64,000 nucleotides of DNA, taken from contig CAVXTB010000019.1 of assembly GCA_963764585.1 (NCBI GenBank), positions 18,708 to 82,707 of the forward strand, written 5' to 3'. The stretch comes from JAOPZW01 sp963764585. GTDB lineage: Bacteria > Actinomycetota > Thermoleophilia > Solirubrobacterales > Solirubrobacteraceae. The notes under the pieces were generated by a model that ran no database searches, was not told where the DNA came from, and worked only from the letters and a program-made list of their open reading frames with translations. This document shows, in pieces, positions 1-10,196 of this stretch (the first letter of the stretch is position 1; each line of letters begins with the position of its first letter). Made by a program: the position numbers and the translations under genes.

Positions 1-5
1 TTGAA

Positions 6-869
6 TCACATCTGGGATGCAGGCTGTGCCGCGAGGCCCGCGCGGGCCATGTAGTCCGCGAGGCCCTCGCGCCAGGGGCGCAGCGCCGGCAGCCCGAGCG
101 CGTCGGCGCGCGGGCGGGCGAGCACCCCGTTCAAGGGCCGATCGACGCCACCGGGCGGGATCGTCGTCGACACCGGCTCGACCGGCACGTCGACGCCGGC
201 CAGCTCCATGATCGCGACGGTGAACTCGTGCCACGAGCAGGCGTCGGCGGCGGTGAGGTGGACGACGCCGGTGGCGTCGCGCTCCAGCGCGTCGACGATC
301 GCCGCGGCGAGGTCGGCGGTGAACGTCGGCTGCAGCAGCTGGTCGGCGACCATCTTCAGGGCGCCCTGCTCGCGGGCCCGCGCGAGCATCCGCTGCACGA
401 AGTTGCCGCCCTTCGAGACGCTGCCGTTCAGGCCGTACAGGCCGGCCGCGCGCACGACGAGCGTCCGCTGCCCGTAGGCCAGCGCGGCGTGCTCGCCGGC
501 GAGCTTGGTGATCGCGTAGATCGAGCGCGGGGCGGGGACGTCGTGCTCGGCGTAGGGCTCGTCGCGGCGCCCGTCGAAGACGTAGTTGGTCGACAGGTGC
601 ACGAGCCGCGGCGCGCGCTGGGCCATCTCGCGCACGGCGCGGACGTTGACCGCCCACGCCTGGTCGGGCTCGGTCTCGCAGACGTCGAGGTTGTGGAACG
701 CGGCGCAGTTGATGACGACGTCGGGCTCGGCGTCCTCGATCGCACGGGCCAGCGCGTAGGGGTCGGCCACGTCGAGCTGCGCGTGCGACAGCGAGACGGC
801 GTCGTCGCCGAGGAGCTCCTGCAGATCGGACGCGAGCTGCCCGCCGCCCCCGGTGACGAGCGCCCTCAC
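6..869 (-). CDS. rfbD: dTDP-4-dehydrorhamnose reductase-like SDR (RmlD/RfbD family)
   Basis: Predicted 287-residue cytoplasmic short-chain reductase of the RmlD family, which reduces dTDP-4-keto-L-rhamnose to dTDP-L-rhamnose. The N-terminus has the nucleotide-binding loop TGGGGQLASDL, followed by the RmlD-type signature STNYVFDG and a YAITK (YxxxK) catalytic motif; the length fits the family. I start it at the GTG at 869, which overlaps the TGA of the upstream epimerase as GTGA. The open frame continues to 1064, but that would overlap the upstream gene by 200 bases with low-complexity sequence. It is the last gene of a coupled group with the epimerase and the SpoIIE phosphatase. No rmlA, rmlB or rmlC is in the window, so the exact nucleotide-sugar substrate is inferred. 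Confidence 0.85.
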   Translation of the reverse strand: MRALVTGGGGQLASDLQELLGDDAVSLSHAQLDVADPYALARAIEDAEPDVVINCAAFHNLDVCETEPDQAWAVNVRAVREMAQRAPRLVHLSTNYVFDGRRDEPYAEHDVPAPRSIYAITKLAGEHAALAYGQRTLVVRAAGLYGLNGSVSKGGNFVQRMLARAREQGALKMVADQLLQPTFTADLAAAIVDALERDATGVVHLTAADACSWHEFTVAIMELAGVDVPVEPVSTTIPPGGVDRPLNGVLARPRADALGLPALRPWREGLADYMARAGLAAQPASQM

Positions 870-1966
870 AGGACCGTCGAGAAGCGCTCGAGCCCCGGCT
901 TGAGCTCGGACAGCAGCTCCAGCCAGCGGATGTTGTAGGCGCGCGGGTCGGTGAGCCGGATGCGATCCCAGTCGGCCACGCGGGCGAGGATGTCGCTGAC
1001 CGCCTCGAGCACCGAGTGGCGCGGGATGAAGCCGAGCGTCGTCGACAGCTTCGCGTTGGAGCACTCGTAGTCGCGCGTCAGCTTCGGCGCGGGCGTCTCC
1101 TCCAGCTCGATCCGCTTGCCGGTCATGACCTGCACCGACCCGGCGACGAGCATCGCCAGCTCGCGGATCTGGTAGTTGGAGTGAAGGACGTTGAAGATCT
1201 CGCCGCGGACCTTCTCGGCGGGCGCCTCGAAGGCGGCGATCATGGCGTCAGAGACGTCGCGGACGTCGACGAGCGGGCGCCACATCCAGCCGCCGCCGTG
1301 CAGGAGCAGCTTGCCGTTGAGCAGGGCGTCCTTGGTGAACGTGTTGACGACCAGGTCGAAGCGCATCCGCGGCGAGTAGCCGTAGACGGTGCCGTTGCGC
1401 AGGAGGACGGGGCACAGGCCCTCGTCGACCATCTCCAGCAGCTTCTCCTCGCCGTAGCGCTTGGAGGTCGCGTAGGCGGCGCGCGGCTGGATGTCGGCGG
1501 TCTCGTCGTGCATGCCGGGCGGCATGCCGTCGTAGAGCGAGCACGAGGAGGCGAAGACGTAGCGCTCGATGCCGCGCTCGACGCACATGCGACCGAGCGT
1601 CTCGGTGGCGATCGCGTTCATCTGCCAGTTGGCCTCGGGGTCGAACTCCGCGGTGGGGTCGTTCGAGAGCCCGGAGAGGTTGATCACGCCGTCGACGCCG
1701 TCGAGCGCGTCGTCGGGGATGTCGCGCACGTCGGCCACCACGAGCTCGATGCGCTCGCGGAAGTCGGCCAGCGACTGCTCGCCGAAGTACAGGCGATCCA
1801 GGAGGCGCACCTTGTAGCCGCGCACCAGCAGGCGCGGCACGAGCACGCTGCCGATGTAGCCGGCGCCGCCGGCCACGAGGATCGTCTGACCGGGGTGGGG
1901 CGCCTCGGGCGCAAGGCCATTGCCCCGCCCGATCGCAGGGAGGAAGATCGAACCGTTCTCGCTCAT
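866..1966 (-). CDS. NAD-dependent epimerase/dehydratase (extended SDR)
   Basis: A 366-residue extended short-chain dehydrogenase/reductase, the group that includes UDP-glucose 4-epimerase and dTDP-glucose dehydratase. A 27-residue lead precedes the Rossmann motif VAGGAGYIGS; later come ASSCSLYDG and YATSKRYGEE (YxxxK active site), then a C-terminal region typical of NDP-sugar enzymes. The ATG overlaps the stop of the SpoIIE-type phosphatase as ATGA and the stop overlaps the GTG of the RmlD-like gene, so the three are probably translationally coupled. The exact sugar substrate cannot be read from the sequence. A role in cell-surface polysaccharide biosynthesis is inferred from the pairing with an RmlD homologue. 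Confidence 0.88.
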   Translation of the reverse strand: MSENGSIFLPAIGRGNGLAPEAPHPGQTILVAGGAGYIGSVLVPRLLVRGYKVRLLDRLYFGEQSLADFRERIELVVADVRDIPDDALDGVDGVINLSGLSNDPTAEFDPEANWQMNAIATETLGRMCVERGIERYVFASSCSLYDGMPPGMHDETADIQPRAAYATSKRYGEEKLLEMVDEGLCPVLLRNGTVYGYSPRMRFDLVVNTFTKDALLNGKLLLHGGGWMWRPLVDVRDVSDAMIAAFEAPAEKVRGEIFNVLHSNYQIRELAMLVAGSVQVMTGKRIELEETPAPKLTRDYECSNAKLSTTLGFIPRHSVLEAVSDILARVADWDRIRLTDPRAYNIRWLELLSELKPGLERFSTVL

Positions 1967-4227
1967 CGGCGAATAGACGGTTCGGCGTGGCCAGGACTTT
2001 CGCGCCTGGCGGATGGTCTAGGCGCGCAGCGCAGCACGAGCAGGGCGACGTCGTCGCGCTGGTGACCGCGCTCGAAGGCCCGCAGCGCGTCGTCGATGCG
2101 CGATGCGACCTCGTCGGCGTCGAAGCCCGCCGCGCCGCGCAGCACCTCCTCGAGGCGCTCATCGCCGAACAGCTCGTCGGCCGCCCCGCGCGTGTCGGTG
2201 ACGCCGTCGGTGTAGAAGACGAGCGCGTCGCCGGCGCCGAGGGTCACGCGGCGCTCCTCCCAGCGCCCGTCGTCGAAGGCGCCGAGCAGCGGGCCGGGCT
2301 TCCCGACCGCCTGCGGGCCGCCGGGCGCGCTGACCAGGTACGGCGCCGGATGGCCGCCGCGCGCCACGATCGCCGACAGCGTCCCGTCGTCGGCCGTCTC
2401 GATCCGCGAGCACACCGCCGTGCAGAGCTGCCGGCGGTCGGGGTCGGCCGCGAGCGCCTCGTTGAGCCGCGCGAGCACCGCGCCCGGCGAGCGCTCGTAC
2501 ATCGCGGCGGTGCGCATCGTGTAGCGCGCCAGCGAGGTGATGGCGGCCGCCTCGGGCCCCTTGCCGGTGACGTCGCCGATCACGACCATCCATGCGTCGC
2601 CGACCGCGAAGACGTCGTAGAAGTCGCCGCCGACCTCGCTCGTCTCGCCCGCGGCACGGAAGCGCGCGGCGATGGTCACGCCCGGCACGACCGGCAGGCG
2701 CGGCGGCAGCAGGCTGCGCTGCAACGTCGTGGCGATATGCGTGCGTGCGGCGTGCACGCGCGCGTTCTCCACCGCGATCCCCGCTCGCCGGCCGAGCTCC
2801 TCGGCGAGCGCCAGCTCCGATTCGCCCAGGCGCCGGGCGCTGTGCGACGTCCCCAGCGTGATGTGTCCGACGACGCGATCGCCCGCGACCATCGGCACGG
2901 TGATCGCCGGCCGCTCGTCGTCGACGTCGCCCTCTTCGCCGGCGACCGCGGCGCGGCGCAGGACGCCGCGCTCGTCGGGCACGTCGACGAAGCACCAGTC
3001 GGCCAGCTCCGGCACCGCCGCCCAGGCGACCTTGTCGAGCGTGACACCGATGTCCAGCGACGAGGAGACGAGCATGCTCGCCGCGCCCAGGAAGCGCTCC
3101 TGGCGCTCGACCAGGCGCGCGTCGGTGACGTCCTCGATGACGTTGACGGCGAGCGCGATGTCGCCCTGCGCGTCGCGCACCGCGGTCGCCTTGGTCAGCG
3201 ACCAGCGCTCGTCGCCGGTCAGCTTGTCGACCGTGTGGGTCAGCGCGGGCGGCGCCTCGCGGCCGGCCAGGGCGTGGCGGCCGGGCAGGTCGGCGAGGTC
3301 GTACGGGCGCCCGCGCTCGTCGAGGACGACGAAGCGCTCGAGCAGGCGCGGCAGCGGCGTCGACAGCACCTCGTCGGGCGACGCGCAGCCGAGCATCTCG
3401 GCCGCCGCCTGGTTGACGTAGACGAGGCTTCCGTCGGGCGCCTGCACCGTCACGGCGGCGGCGAGGTTGCCGAGCACCGCTTCGAGCTGGCCCTCGGTGC
3501 GGCGCAGCTCGGCGAACAGGCGCGCGTTGTCGAGGGCCAGCGCCGCGCGCCGCGCGACCTCGCCGGCGAGCTCGACGTCGGCGCTCGTGTAGGGCTCCGA
3601 CGCGCCGAAGCGCAGGAAGCTCAGCACCCCGATCGTGCGCCCGCGCGCGACGAGCGGGACCGCGAGCGACGTCGCGTAGCCGGGGCGCAGCATGAGCTGC
3701 AGGTGCTCGTCGTTGACCGCGAAGCTGCGCAGGCGCTCGGGCCCGATCTCGCGCTGCAGGTGGGGCAGGCCGGTCCGCGCGACGATCGCGACCGGGTGCG
3801 CCCCGCCGATGTCGAGCGGGTAGCGCGCTCGCGAGACGGCGAGCATCTCGGCGGTGCGCGGATCGGTCGCGTGCGCGGCGGTCTCCGTGAGCTCGCCGTC
3901 GCGCACGAGGTCGACGCTGCACAGCTCGGCCATGTCGGGCACCGCGAGGCGGACGATCTGCTCGAGCATCGCCTGGGGCTCGAGCGGCGCCTCGAGCAGC
4001 CGCCCGGCACGGGCGGCGAGGTCCGAGCGTGCGCGCGCGGCGCGCTCGTTGGCGAGCGCCTCGCCGTAGCGCTGGCGCGCCCGCGCCGCCGCATAGCCAA
4101 GCGCGAGCGGGCCGACGATCAGCAGCGGGATGACGAACGCGGTGTCCGACAGCGCGAGCGCGAGCACCGCCAGGACGGCCACGATGGCCGCCACGGAAGC
4201 GGCCGCGATCCACGGCGATCGCCTCAC
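1963..4227 (-). CDS. SpoIIE-type PP2C phosphatase with membrane anchor, GAF and PAS sensors
   Basis: About 754 residues. Two hydrophobic segments lie at the N-terminus (residues about 6-48), then a GAF-like domain (about 70-235), a PAS domain (about 250-370, with FVVLDERGRPYDL), a second GAF-like domain (about 375-515) and a C-terminal SpoIIE/PP2C phosphatase domain. The phosphatase domain shows GGDFYDVF, GDVTGKGPEAA, VFYTDGVTD and HQRDDVALL, which carry the metal-binding aspartates of the family. Such proteins usually dephosphorylate anti-sigma-factor antagonists in partner-switching pathways. I start it at GTG 4227, directly before the first membrane segment; the frame is open to 4359 but that would run across the divergent XRE promoter. 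It overlaps the downstream epimerase start by four bases. No anti-sigma factor or antagonist gene is nearby. Confidence 0.9.
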   Translation of the reverse strand: MRRSPWIAAASVAAIVAVLAVLALALSDTAFVIPLLIVGPLALGYAAARARQRYGEALANERAARARSDLAARAGRLLEAPLEPQAMLEQIVRLAVPDMAELCSVDLVRDGELTETAAHATDPRTAEMLAVSRARYPLDIGGAHPVAIVARTGLPHLQREIGPERLRSFAVNDEHLQLMLRPGYATSLAVPLVARGRTIGVLSFLRFGASEPYTSADVELAGEVARRAALALDNARLFAELRRTEGQLEAVLGNLAAAVTVQAPDGSLVYVNQAAAEMLGCASPDEVLSTPLPRLLERFVVLDERGRPYDLADLPGRHALAGREAPPALTHTVDKLTGDERWSLTKATAVRDAQGDIALAVNVIEDVTDARLVERQERFLGAASMLVSSSLDIGVTLDKVAWAAVPELADWCFVDVPDERGVLRRAAVAGEEGDVDDERPAITVPMVAGDRVVGHITLGTSHSARRLGESELALAEELGRRAGIAVENARVHAARTHIATTLQRSLLPPRLPVVPGVTIAARFRAAGETSEVGGDFYDVFAVGDAWMVVIGDVTGKGPEAAAITSLARYTMRTAAMYERSPGAVLARLNEALAADPDRRQLCTAVCSRIETADDGTLSAIVARGGHPAPYLVSAPGGPQAVGKPGPLLGAFDDGRWEERRVTLGAGDALVFYTDGVTDTRGAADELFGDERLEEVLRGAAGFDADEVASRIDDALRAFERGHQRDDVALLVLRCAPRPSARRESPGHAEPSIRR

Positions 4228-4284
4228 CGCTCCCGATCCTAGACCGGCGCGCGGCGCGGCCGGCGTGCCAGCACAGCTTTGTGC

Positions 4285-4306
4285 CCTAGGTCTGATATGA
4301 CCTATG
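4285..4306. promoter_or_regulatory. Dyad operator candidate upstream of XRE regulator
   Basis: CCTAGGTC and GACCTATG form 8-base arms (7 of 8 matching) around a 6-base centre, 9 bases before the GTG proposed as the start of the XRE gene. Position and symmetry suggest an autoregulatory site for that HTH protein. Binding is inferred. Confidence 0.45.
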
Positions 4307-4314
4307 CTTGCGGT

Positions 4315-4683
4315 GTGCATTCTGCCGGCGAGCTCATTCGCGAGGCCCGCAAGCGCCACGGTCTGTCACAGGCTGCGCTGGCCCGCCGGGCACGGACGAC
4401 GCAGAAGCAGGTCAGCCGGATCGAGCGCGGCGAGATCTCACCTTCGGTGGCGACCGTCGCTCGACTGCTGGCCGCGATGGGCGAGCGGCTGGAGCTGCGC
4501 GCGGTGCCCGGGGCACGCGACAACCGCTCGGACGCCGAGCTGCGCGCCGACTTCCAGGAGCTGACCGCCACGGAGCGGATCGCGCAGACGTCTGCCCTGA
4601 GCCGCGCGCTGACCGGCATCGCCTCCACTGCGGCGAGTCGGATGAGCCCCGCGCGCCGGCACTGCAGATCGAGCCGCTCTTGA
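4315..4683 (+). CDS. XRE-family helix-turn-helix protein, probably the N-terminal part of a broken HTH-nucleotidyltransferase gene
   Basis: Residues 1-60 form a classic XRE/Cro-type HTH (AGELIREARKRHGLSQ, then TTQKQVSRIERGEISPS). The C-terminal third (after about residue 90) loses family-like character and ends at a TGA at 4681. The following 450 bases encode, in three different frames, a nucleotidyltransferase domain that in an intact version would plausibly continue or directly follow this protein. I prefer GTG 4315 over ATG 4297 because the ATG lies inside the dyad operator and homologous HTH domains begin at 'SAGELIREA'. The pair resembles antitoxin-toxin or abortive-infection modules, but here only the DNA-binding part is intact. 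Confidence 0.65.
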   Translation: MHSAGELIREARKRHGLSQAALARRARTTQKQVSRIERGEISPSVATVARLLAAMGERLELRAVPGARDNRSDAELRADFQELTATERIAQTSALSRALTGIASTAASRMSPARRHCRSSRS

Positions 4684-5140
4684 GCCGTGCTCGTCGACGC
4701 ACGATGTCGAGTTCGTGATCATCGGCGGATTCGCGCTCTCGGCCCACGGCGTGGTCCGAGGCACCAAGGACATCGACATCGTCCCAGCCCGGATGCGCCG
4801 AACCTGCGGCCGCCTGGCCGCCGCACTGAGCGCGTTGGGCGCCGAGGTCATGCTCGCCGACGACTTCGACCCGCCGAGCTCGGACTCGCGCCCGACGAGC
4901 ACGGCCTGGCGATGGGGGGCAACTGGGTGCTGCGCACGCGCCTCGGACGGCTCGATGTCATGCAGGACGTCGCCGGCGATCCGAAGCTACGCAGCAGCTA
5001 CGCGACGCGTCGGTCGTGCGCGAGAGTAGACGGACGGGGCGCGTTCCAGTTCGCCGGGCTCGACGATCTCATCGCGATGAAGGCTGCCGCTGGGCGGCCG
5101 CAGGACGAGATCGACATCACCAGCCTGCAGCGTGCGCGCC
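4640..5140 (+). pseudogene. Nucleotidyltransferase (AbiEii/MNT-like) remnant, multiply frameshifted
   Basis: The coding signal jumps frames. QIEPLL (about 4665-4682) is in one frame and VLVD (4687-4698) in a second. FVIIGGFALSAHG and RGTKDIDIVP (4709-4780) are in a third, and GNWVLRTRLGRLDVMQ and FAGLDDLIAMKAAAG (4900-5100) are back in the second. Reading across these needs at least two single-base insertions (near 4684 and 4699) and a one-base loss near 4880. GGFALSAHG plus KDIDIV is the nucleotide-binding region of the DNA polymerase beta-like nucleotidyltransferase fold (a G-rich loop followed by DxD). The stop is also lost near the convergent neighbour at 5153. A single sequencing error could explain one shift, not all of them. 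Confidence 0.7.
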
Positions 5141-5152
5141 CGCGCCCACGCG

Positions 5153-6737
5153 CTAGCCCGCGAAGACGTTCACCGCGCGCGAGTAGCCCAGGAAGTACGG
5201 GAAGCGCGGGTAGTGGCGCACGCGCAGGCGGAAGACGTAGCGGCCGTGCGCGCGGCGGGTGAAGCGGTAGGTGACGCGGTAGGTGCCGTCGGGTCGTGTC
5301 GCGGCAGTCCGCAGGGTCACGTAGGAGTGCCCGCGGCGGCCCTGCAGCTCGACGCGCACGCCGGCCGGCCGGAAGCTCCCGAGGACGCGGCCGCTGAAGA
5401 CCGCGCGCCGGCGGCTGCCGAGGTGCCTGCGCGCGGGGCGCAGGGTGGCCTTCGTGCGCACCTTCACGCGCGCGTCGCGGCGCGCGGCGGGCGCAGTGTC
5501 GAGCGCGTGGGCGAAGTACGAGACGCGGACGCGCACCGAAGGCCCGGCGGGCAGCGTGAGCTTGTAGCGCCCGGTGGAGTCGGTGATGACGTTGCTCGGG
5601 AGGTCGGCGAACTGCGGCGTGCCGCGGTCGACCGCCGTGGCGATGGCAAGGCGCGCGCCGATCACCGGCTGGTTGGCGCCGTTGACGAGCCGGCCGCTGA
5701 CGACGGCCTTGGCGCCGTAGGACACGGTGACCGACGAGTGCGCGCGCGGCGCGTGATGGCCCGCCTTCACCGTCCGGCGCGCGCCCACGCTGAGCGTGAC
5801 CTGATCGGATCCGTTCGTGCCGTTGATCGTCCCGCGCGCGCTCGTGGTCACGGGGAAGCTCGGCGAGTAGCCGACGTTGACGCCGGTCGCGTCGCGCGCG
5901 AAGACGCGGATCTGGTGCGCGCCATCGGGGACCGCGGCCGGGTTGAACTGCAGCGTCGTCGTGAGGTTCAGCGGGCACGGGACGAGCCGGCGATAGGGCG
6001 CGCGGCACGCCGAGTTGTCGACCGGCACCTCGCTGACCGTGACGCCGTCGACCTGCACGCCGGTGGCCGCGATGCCCCCGCCGGCGTCCTTGAAGCCGAC
6101 GTTGATGCTCTGCACGCCGCTGACGGCACCGCCCGCGCCGAACATGGCGCTCGACGGCCCCGACGCGACGGTCGGCGCCTTGGTGTCGGCGAGCGCGATG
6201 TCGACGCGCGAGATGCTCACCGAGGCGGCGTTGCCGCTGAGGTTCTGGCAGGTCGGGACGCACTGCACGTAGGCCTGCAGCCGGTTGACGTCGGTGCGCG
6301 GCGAGCGCCACGCGATCGACGCCCGCTTGATGACCGGCGCGCAGCCCGCTGGGCCGCTGCAGCTCTCGATCGTCGGATAGGTCGACGCCGCGCCGGGCGT
6401 GACCCCGCGCTCGACGAACCCGTAGCCCGTGCCCGCCACGGCGACCTTGCGGTAGAAGCGTCGCGCCGGCGATCACGGTGTTGGCGGGGGCGAAGACCTG
6501 CCAGCCGACGTTGGCGGCGGGCGGCGACGTGGTGCCCTTCAGCACCGCGATCATCGTCCCGCCCGAGGCCGCGCAGTTCTCCGACACCGGGGTGTTCGGC
6601 CCGCTCGCGAAGAACGACCAGCCGCCGTTCGCCGCCGCCTGGCCGTTGCACGTGGTGACCGTGTACTCGGCGGCGTGCGCCGCGCAGGCAAAGGCGAGGG
6701 CCGCGAGGAGGGTGAGGAGCTGGACCTTGGTGCGCAC
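5153..6737 (-). pseudogene. Secreted protein with carboxypeptidase-regulatory-like repeats, one frameshift
   Basis: The N-terminus (from 6737) is a clear signal peptide, MRTKVQLLTLLAALAFACAA, followed by a Cys-containing extracellular domain. Near 6455-6470 the coding frame shifts: one side reads ANTVIAGATLL and the other RRFYRKVAVAGTGYGF. Downstream the second frame continues for about 430 residues to 5153, with paired cysteines, Ig-like/regulatory-domain strands (SVTVSYGAKAVVSGRLV) and a basic C-terminus. Joined, the product would be about 525 residues. Function is unknown; such proteins are common among secreted proteins of Thermoleophilia. A single indel, either real or a sequencing error, separates the two parts. 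It is convergent with the broken nucleotidyltransferase. Confidence 0.7.
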
Positions 6738-6811
6738 GCTTGCTCGAACCCCAGGGCGGTGTGGGAGTTCCGCCCCGGGATTCGGCAGATATGCCCGGAT
6801 CGGGCGTGTCC

Positions 6812-6840
6812 CGAACTACGCGGTCAGCGCGTCGCGCGGA
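6812..6840. repeat. Direct repeat of the lon 3' end
   Basis: This 29-base stretch matches 7354-7382, the last codons of lon plus four bases beyond its stop, at 26 of 29 positions. In the lon-equivalent frame it would read PRDALTA followed by a stop, against PRDTLAA and a stop in lon. The two copies bracket the degraded VapBC-like pair. Confidence 0.55.
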
Positions 6841-6855
6841 GCGACCGTGTTTGCG

Positions 6856-7059
6856 TCAGGCGTCGGCAGGCAGGAGCCTGAACGTTCCGCCCCGCAGGGG
6901 CGTGACGGCGCGGAAGTGGCGCTCGTCGAACGTGACGATGCGATCGGTGTCGTATCGGTCGGCGAGCACGATCAGGGAACAGTCGGCGAGGCCGAGTCGA
7001 AGATCGGCATAGCGGGCGTCGACGTCCGCGATCGCTGCAAGCGGCGTCCATGCCGGCGG
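6856..7059 (-). pseudogene. PIN-domain (VapC-like) toxin, N-terminal half missing
   Basis: Directly after the antitoxin stop, and in the same frame, the sequence reads LAAIADVDARYADLRL, then GLADCSLIVLADRY, RIVTFDERHF and PLRGGTFRLLP before a TGA at 6856. This matches the C-terminal half of VapC/PIN ribonucleases, including the conserved aspartate of 'LADxS' and the TFDERHF segment. The N-terminal half with the first catalytic aspartate is absent and there is no plausible start codon. The toxin is therefore inactivated by a deletion that joined the antitoxin end to mid-toxin. Confidence 0.75.
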
Positions 7060-7287
7060 TCACTCGCCGAAGCCCTCGAGCAGCTCCTCCTCCGCGACGT
7101 CTGCGATCGACGTTCCGTCGCCCCGCCCGACGGCCGACAACGCGAAGTTCCTGTCCGGGCTGGGTTTGGGCCGATACGTCGCGATCGCGTCGCGCAACAC
7201 GGCCGCCTGCGACCGGCCCTCCTCGCGCGCGAGACGCGCGAGGCGCTCTGCCTGGTCGTCGTCGAGGTAGACGCGCGTCTTCCGCAT
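7060..7287 (-). CDS. Ribbon-helix-helix (CopG/VapB-type) antitoxin
   Basis: A 75-residue protein with the RHH fold: a beta strand TRVYLDDDQAERL, helix ARLAREEGRSQAAVLRDAI, then an acidic tail (SIADVAEEELLEGFGE) typical of a toxin-binding region. It starts at ATG 7287. It lies 5' of a PIN-toxin remnant on the same strand, as expected for a VapBC module. With the toxin truncated, this gene may persist as an orphan antitoxin. Confidence 0.82.
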   Translation of the reverse strand: MRKTRVYLDDDQAERLARLAREEGRSQAAVLRDAIATYRPKPSPDRNFALSAVGRGDGTSIADVAEEELLEGFGE

Positions 7288-7319
7288 GACGCGACATTGT
7301 GGGGCAGATCGTGCGAAGA

Positions 7320-7340
7320 CGGCTCCCGTCAGAGGAGCCG
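7320..7340. terminator. Hairpin between lon and the RHH antitoxin
   Basis: CGGCTCC and GGAGCCG form a perfect 7-bp stem with a 7-base loop, 18 bases after the lon stop on the minus strand. There is no T-tract, as is common in high-GC actinobacteria. Confidence 0.4.
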
Positions 7341-7357
7341 CCTCCGCAACGATCGAA

Positions 7358-9655
<2,298 letters not shown>

Positions 9656-9705
9656 GGTCAACCTTTGTGTGGTTCAACTATTGCTGTTGCACATGGTAGC
9701 AAGGG

Positions 9706-9726
9706 GTTGAGTCCCTTCAACTGAGA
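9706..9726. promoter_or_regulatory. HAIR-like (HspR) operator candidate upstream of lon
   Basis: GTTGAGT-N7-ACTGAGA resembles the HspR inverted repeat CTTGAGT-N7-ACTCAAG. One half matches 6 of 7 and the other only 4 of 7; there is also a perfect GTTGA-N6-TCAAC dyad. In Streptomyces lon is under HspR control, which makes the site plausible but not proven. Confidence 0.3.
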
Positions 9727-9794
9727 TCTTCTGCACACACGCGGTGGCTGTGCGAGGGGTCTGCCGCTCGTGGCTTGCAGCTCCGCGTGGCCAG

Positions 9795-10116
9795 GGCATC
9801 GAGGGGGAGAAGCCGCTGTGGCGGCGCCGCCGTGGCGGCGTGCCCGTCGTGCGCGTCGTGCCTCGTCGCGCGCGGCGCGTCCTGCGCGGGGCGCGCGCGT
9901 TTCGCAACACTTGCGGGACGGCCTCCTCGCGAACTCGCCTGCCGATTGACTTGCCGGTTTACCGGCAGTTATCGCAGGCGGTTCGCGAGGGCGCCTCCCG
10001 CAACGTGTTACGAAACGCGCGCGCCCCGCACCACGACGCGCCCCTCTGCGCAGCCGCCCAGGACGAGGCACGACGCCACGGCGGCGCGGCAGCAACGGCT
10101 TCTCCCCCTCGATGCC
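9795..10116. repeat. Large imperfect palindrome (about 320 bp)
   Basis: The outer 21 bases at 9795-9815 recur exactly as the reverse complement at 10096-10116. Inner segments also pair: 9892-9945 against 9970-10024 at roughly 80% by eye, including TTTCGCAACAC against TTTCGTAACAC. The centre holds TGCCGGT-TT-ACCGGCA (9952-9967), a 7-bp perfect stem. The element lies between the divergent lon and hydrolase genes in a 541-base gap (9656-10196) in which I see no convincing gene. It could be two inverted copies of an interspersed repeat or a structured RNA/cruciform. Confidence 0.75.
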
Positions 10117-10196
10117 CCGGCCGCGCGGTGCCGGAAGCGCGGCGCGGAGAGCAGACAGAGCCGCCAGATTCGCCCGCCCGCACCGTTCCCACCCCC

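Noticed and set aside
1987..4242. Long plus-strand frame antisense to the SpoIIE phosphatase
   Set aside because: Arg/Gly/Ala/His-biased composition without domains; it mirrors the codon bias of the minus-strand gene.
5132..6658. Plus-strand frame of about 500 residues over the secreted protein
   Set aside because: Arg/Ala/His-rich shadow; the minus strand has a signal peptide and beta-domain-like sequence.
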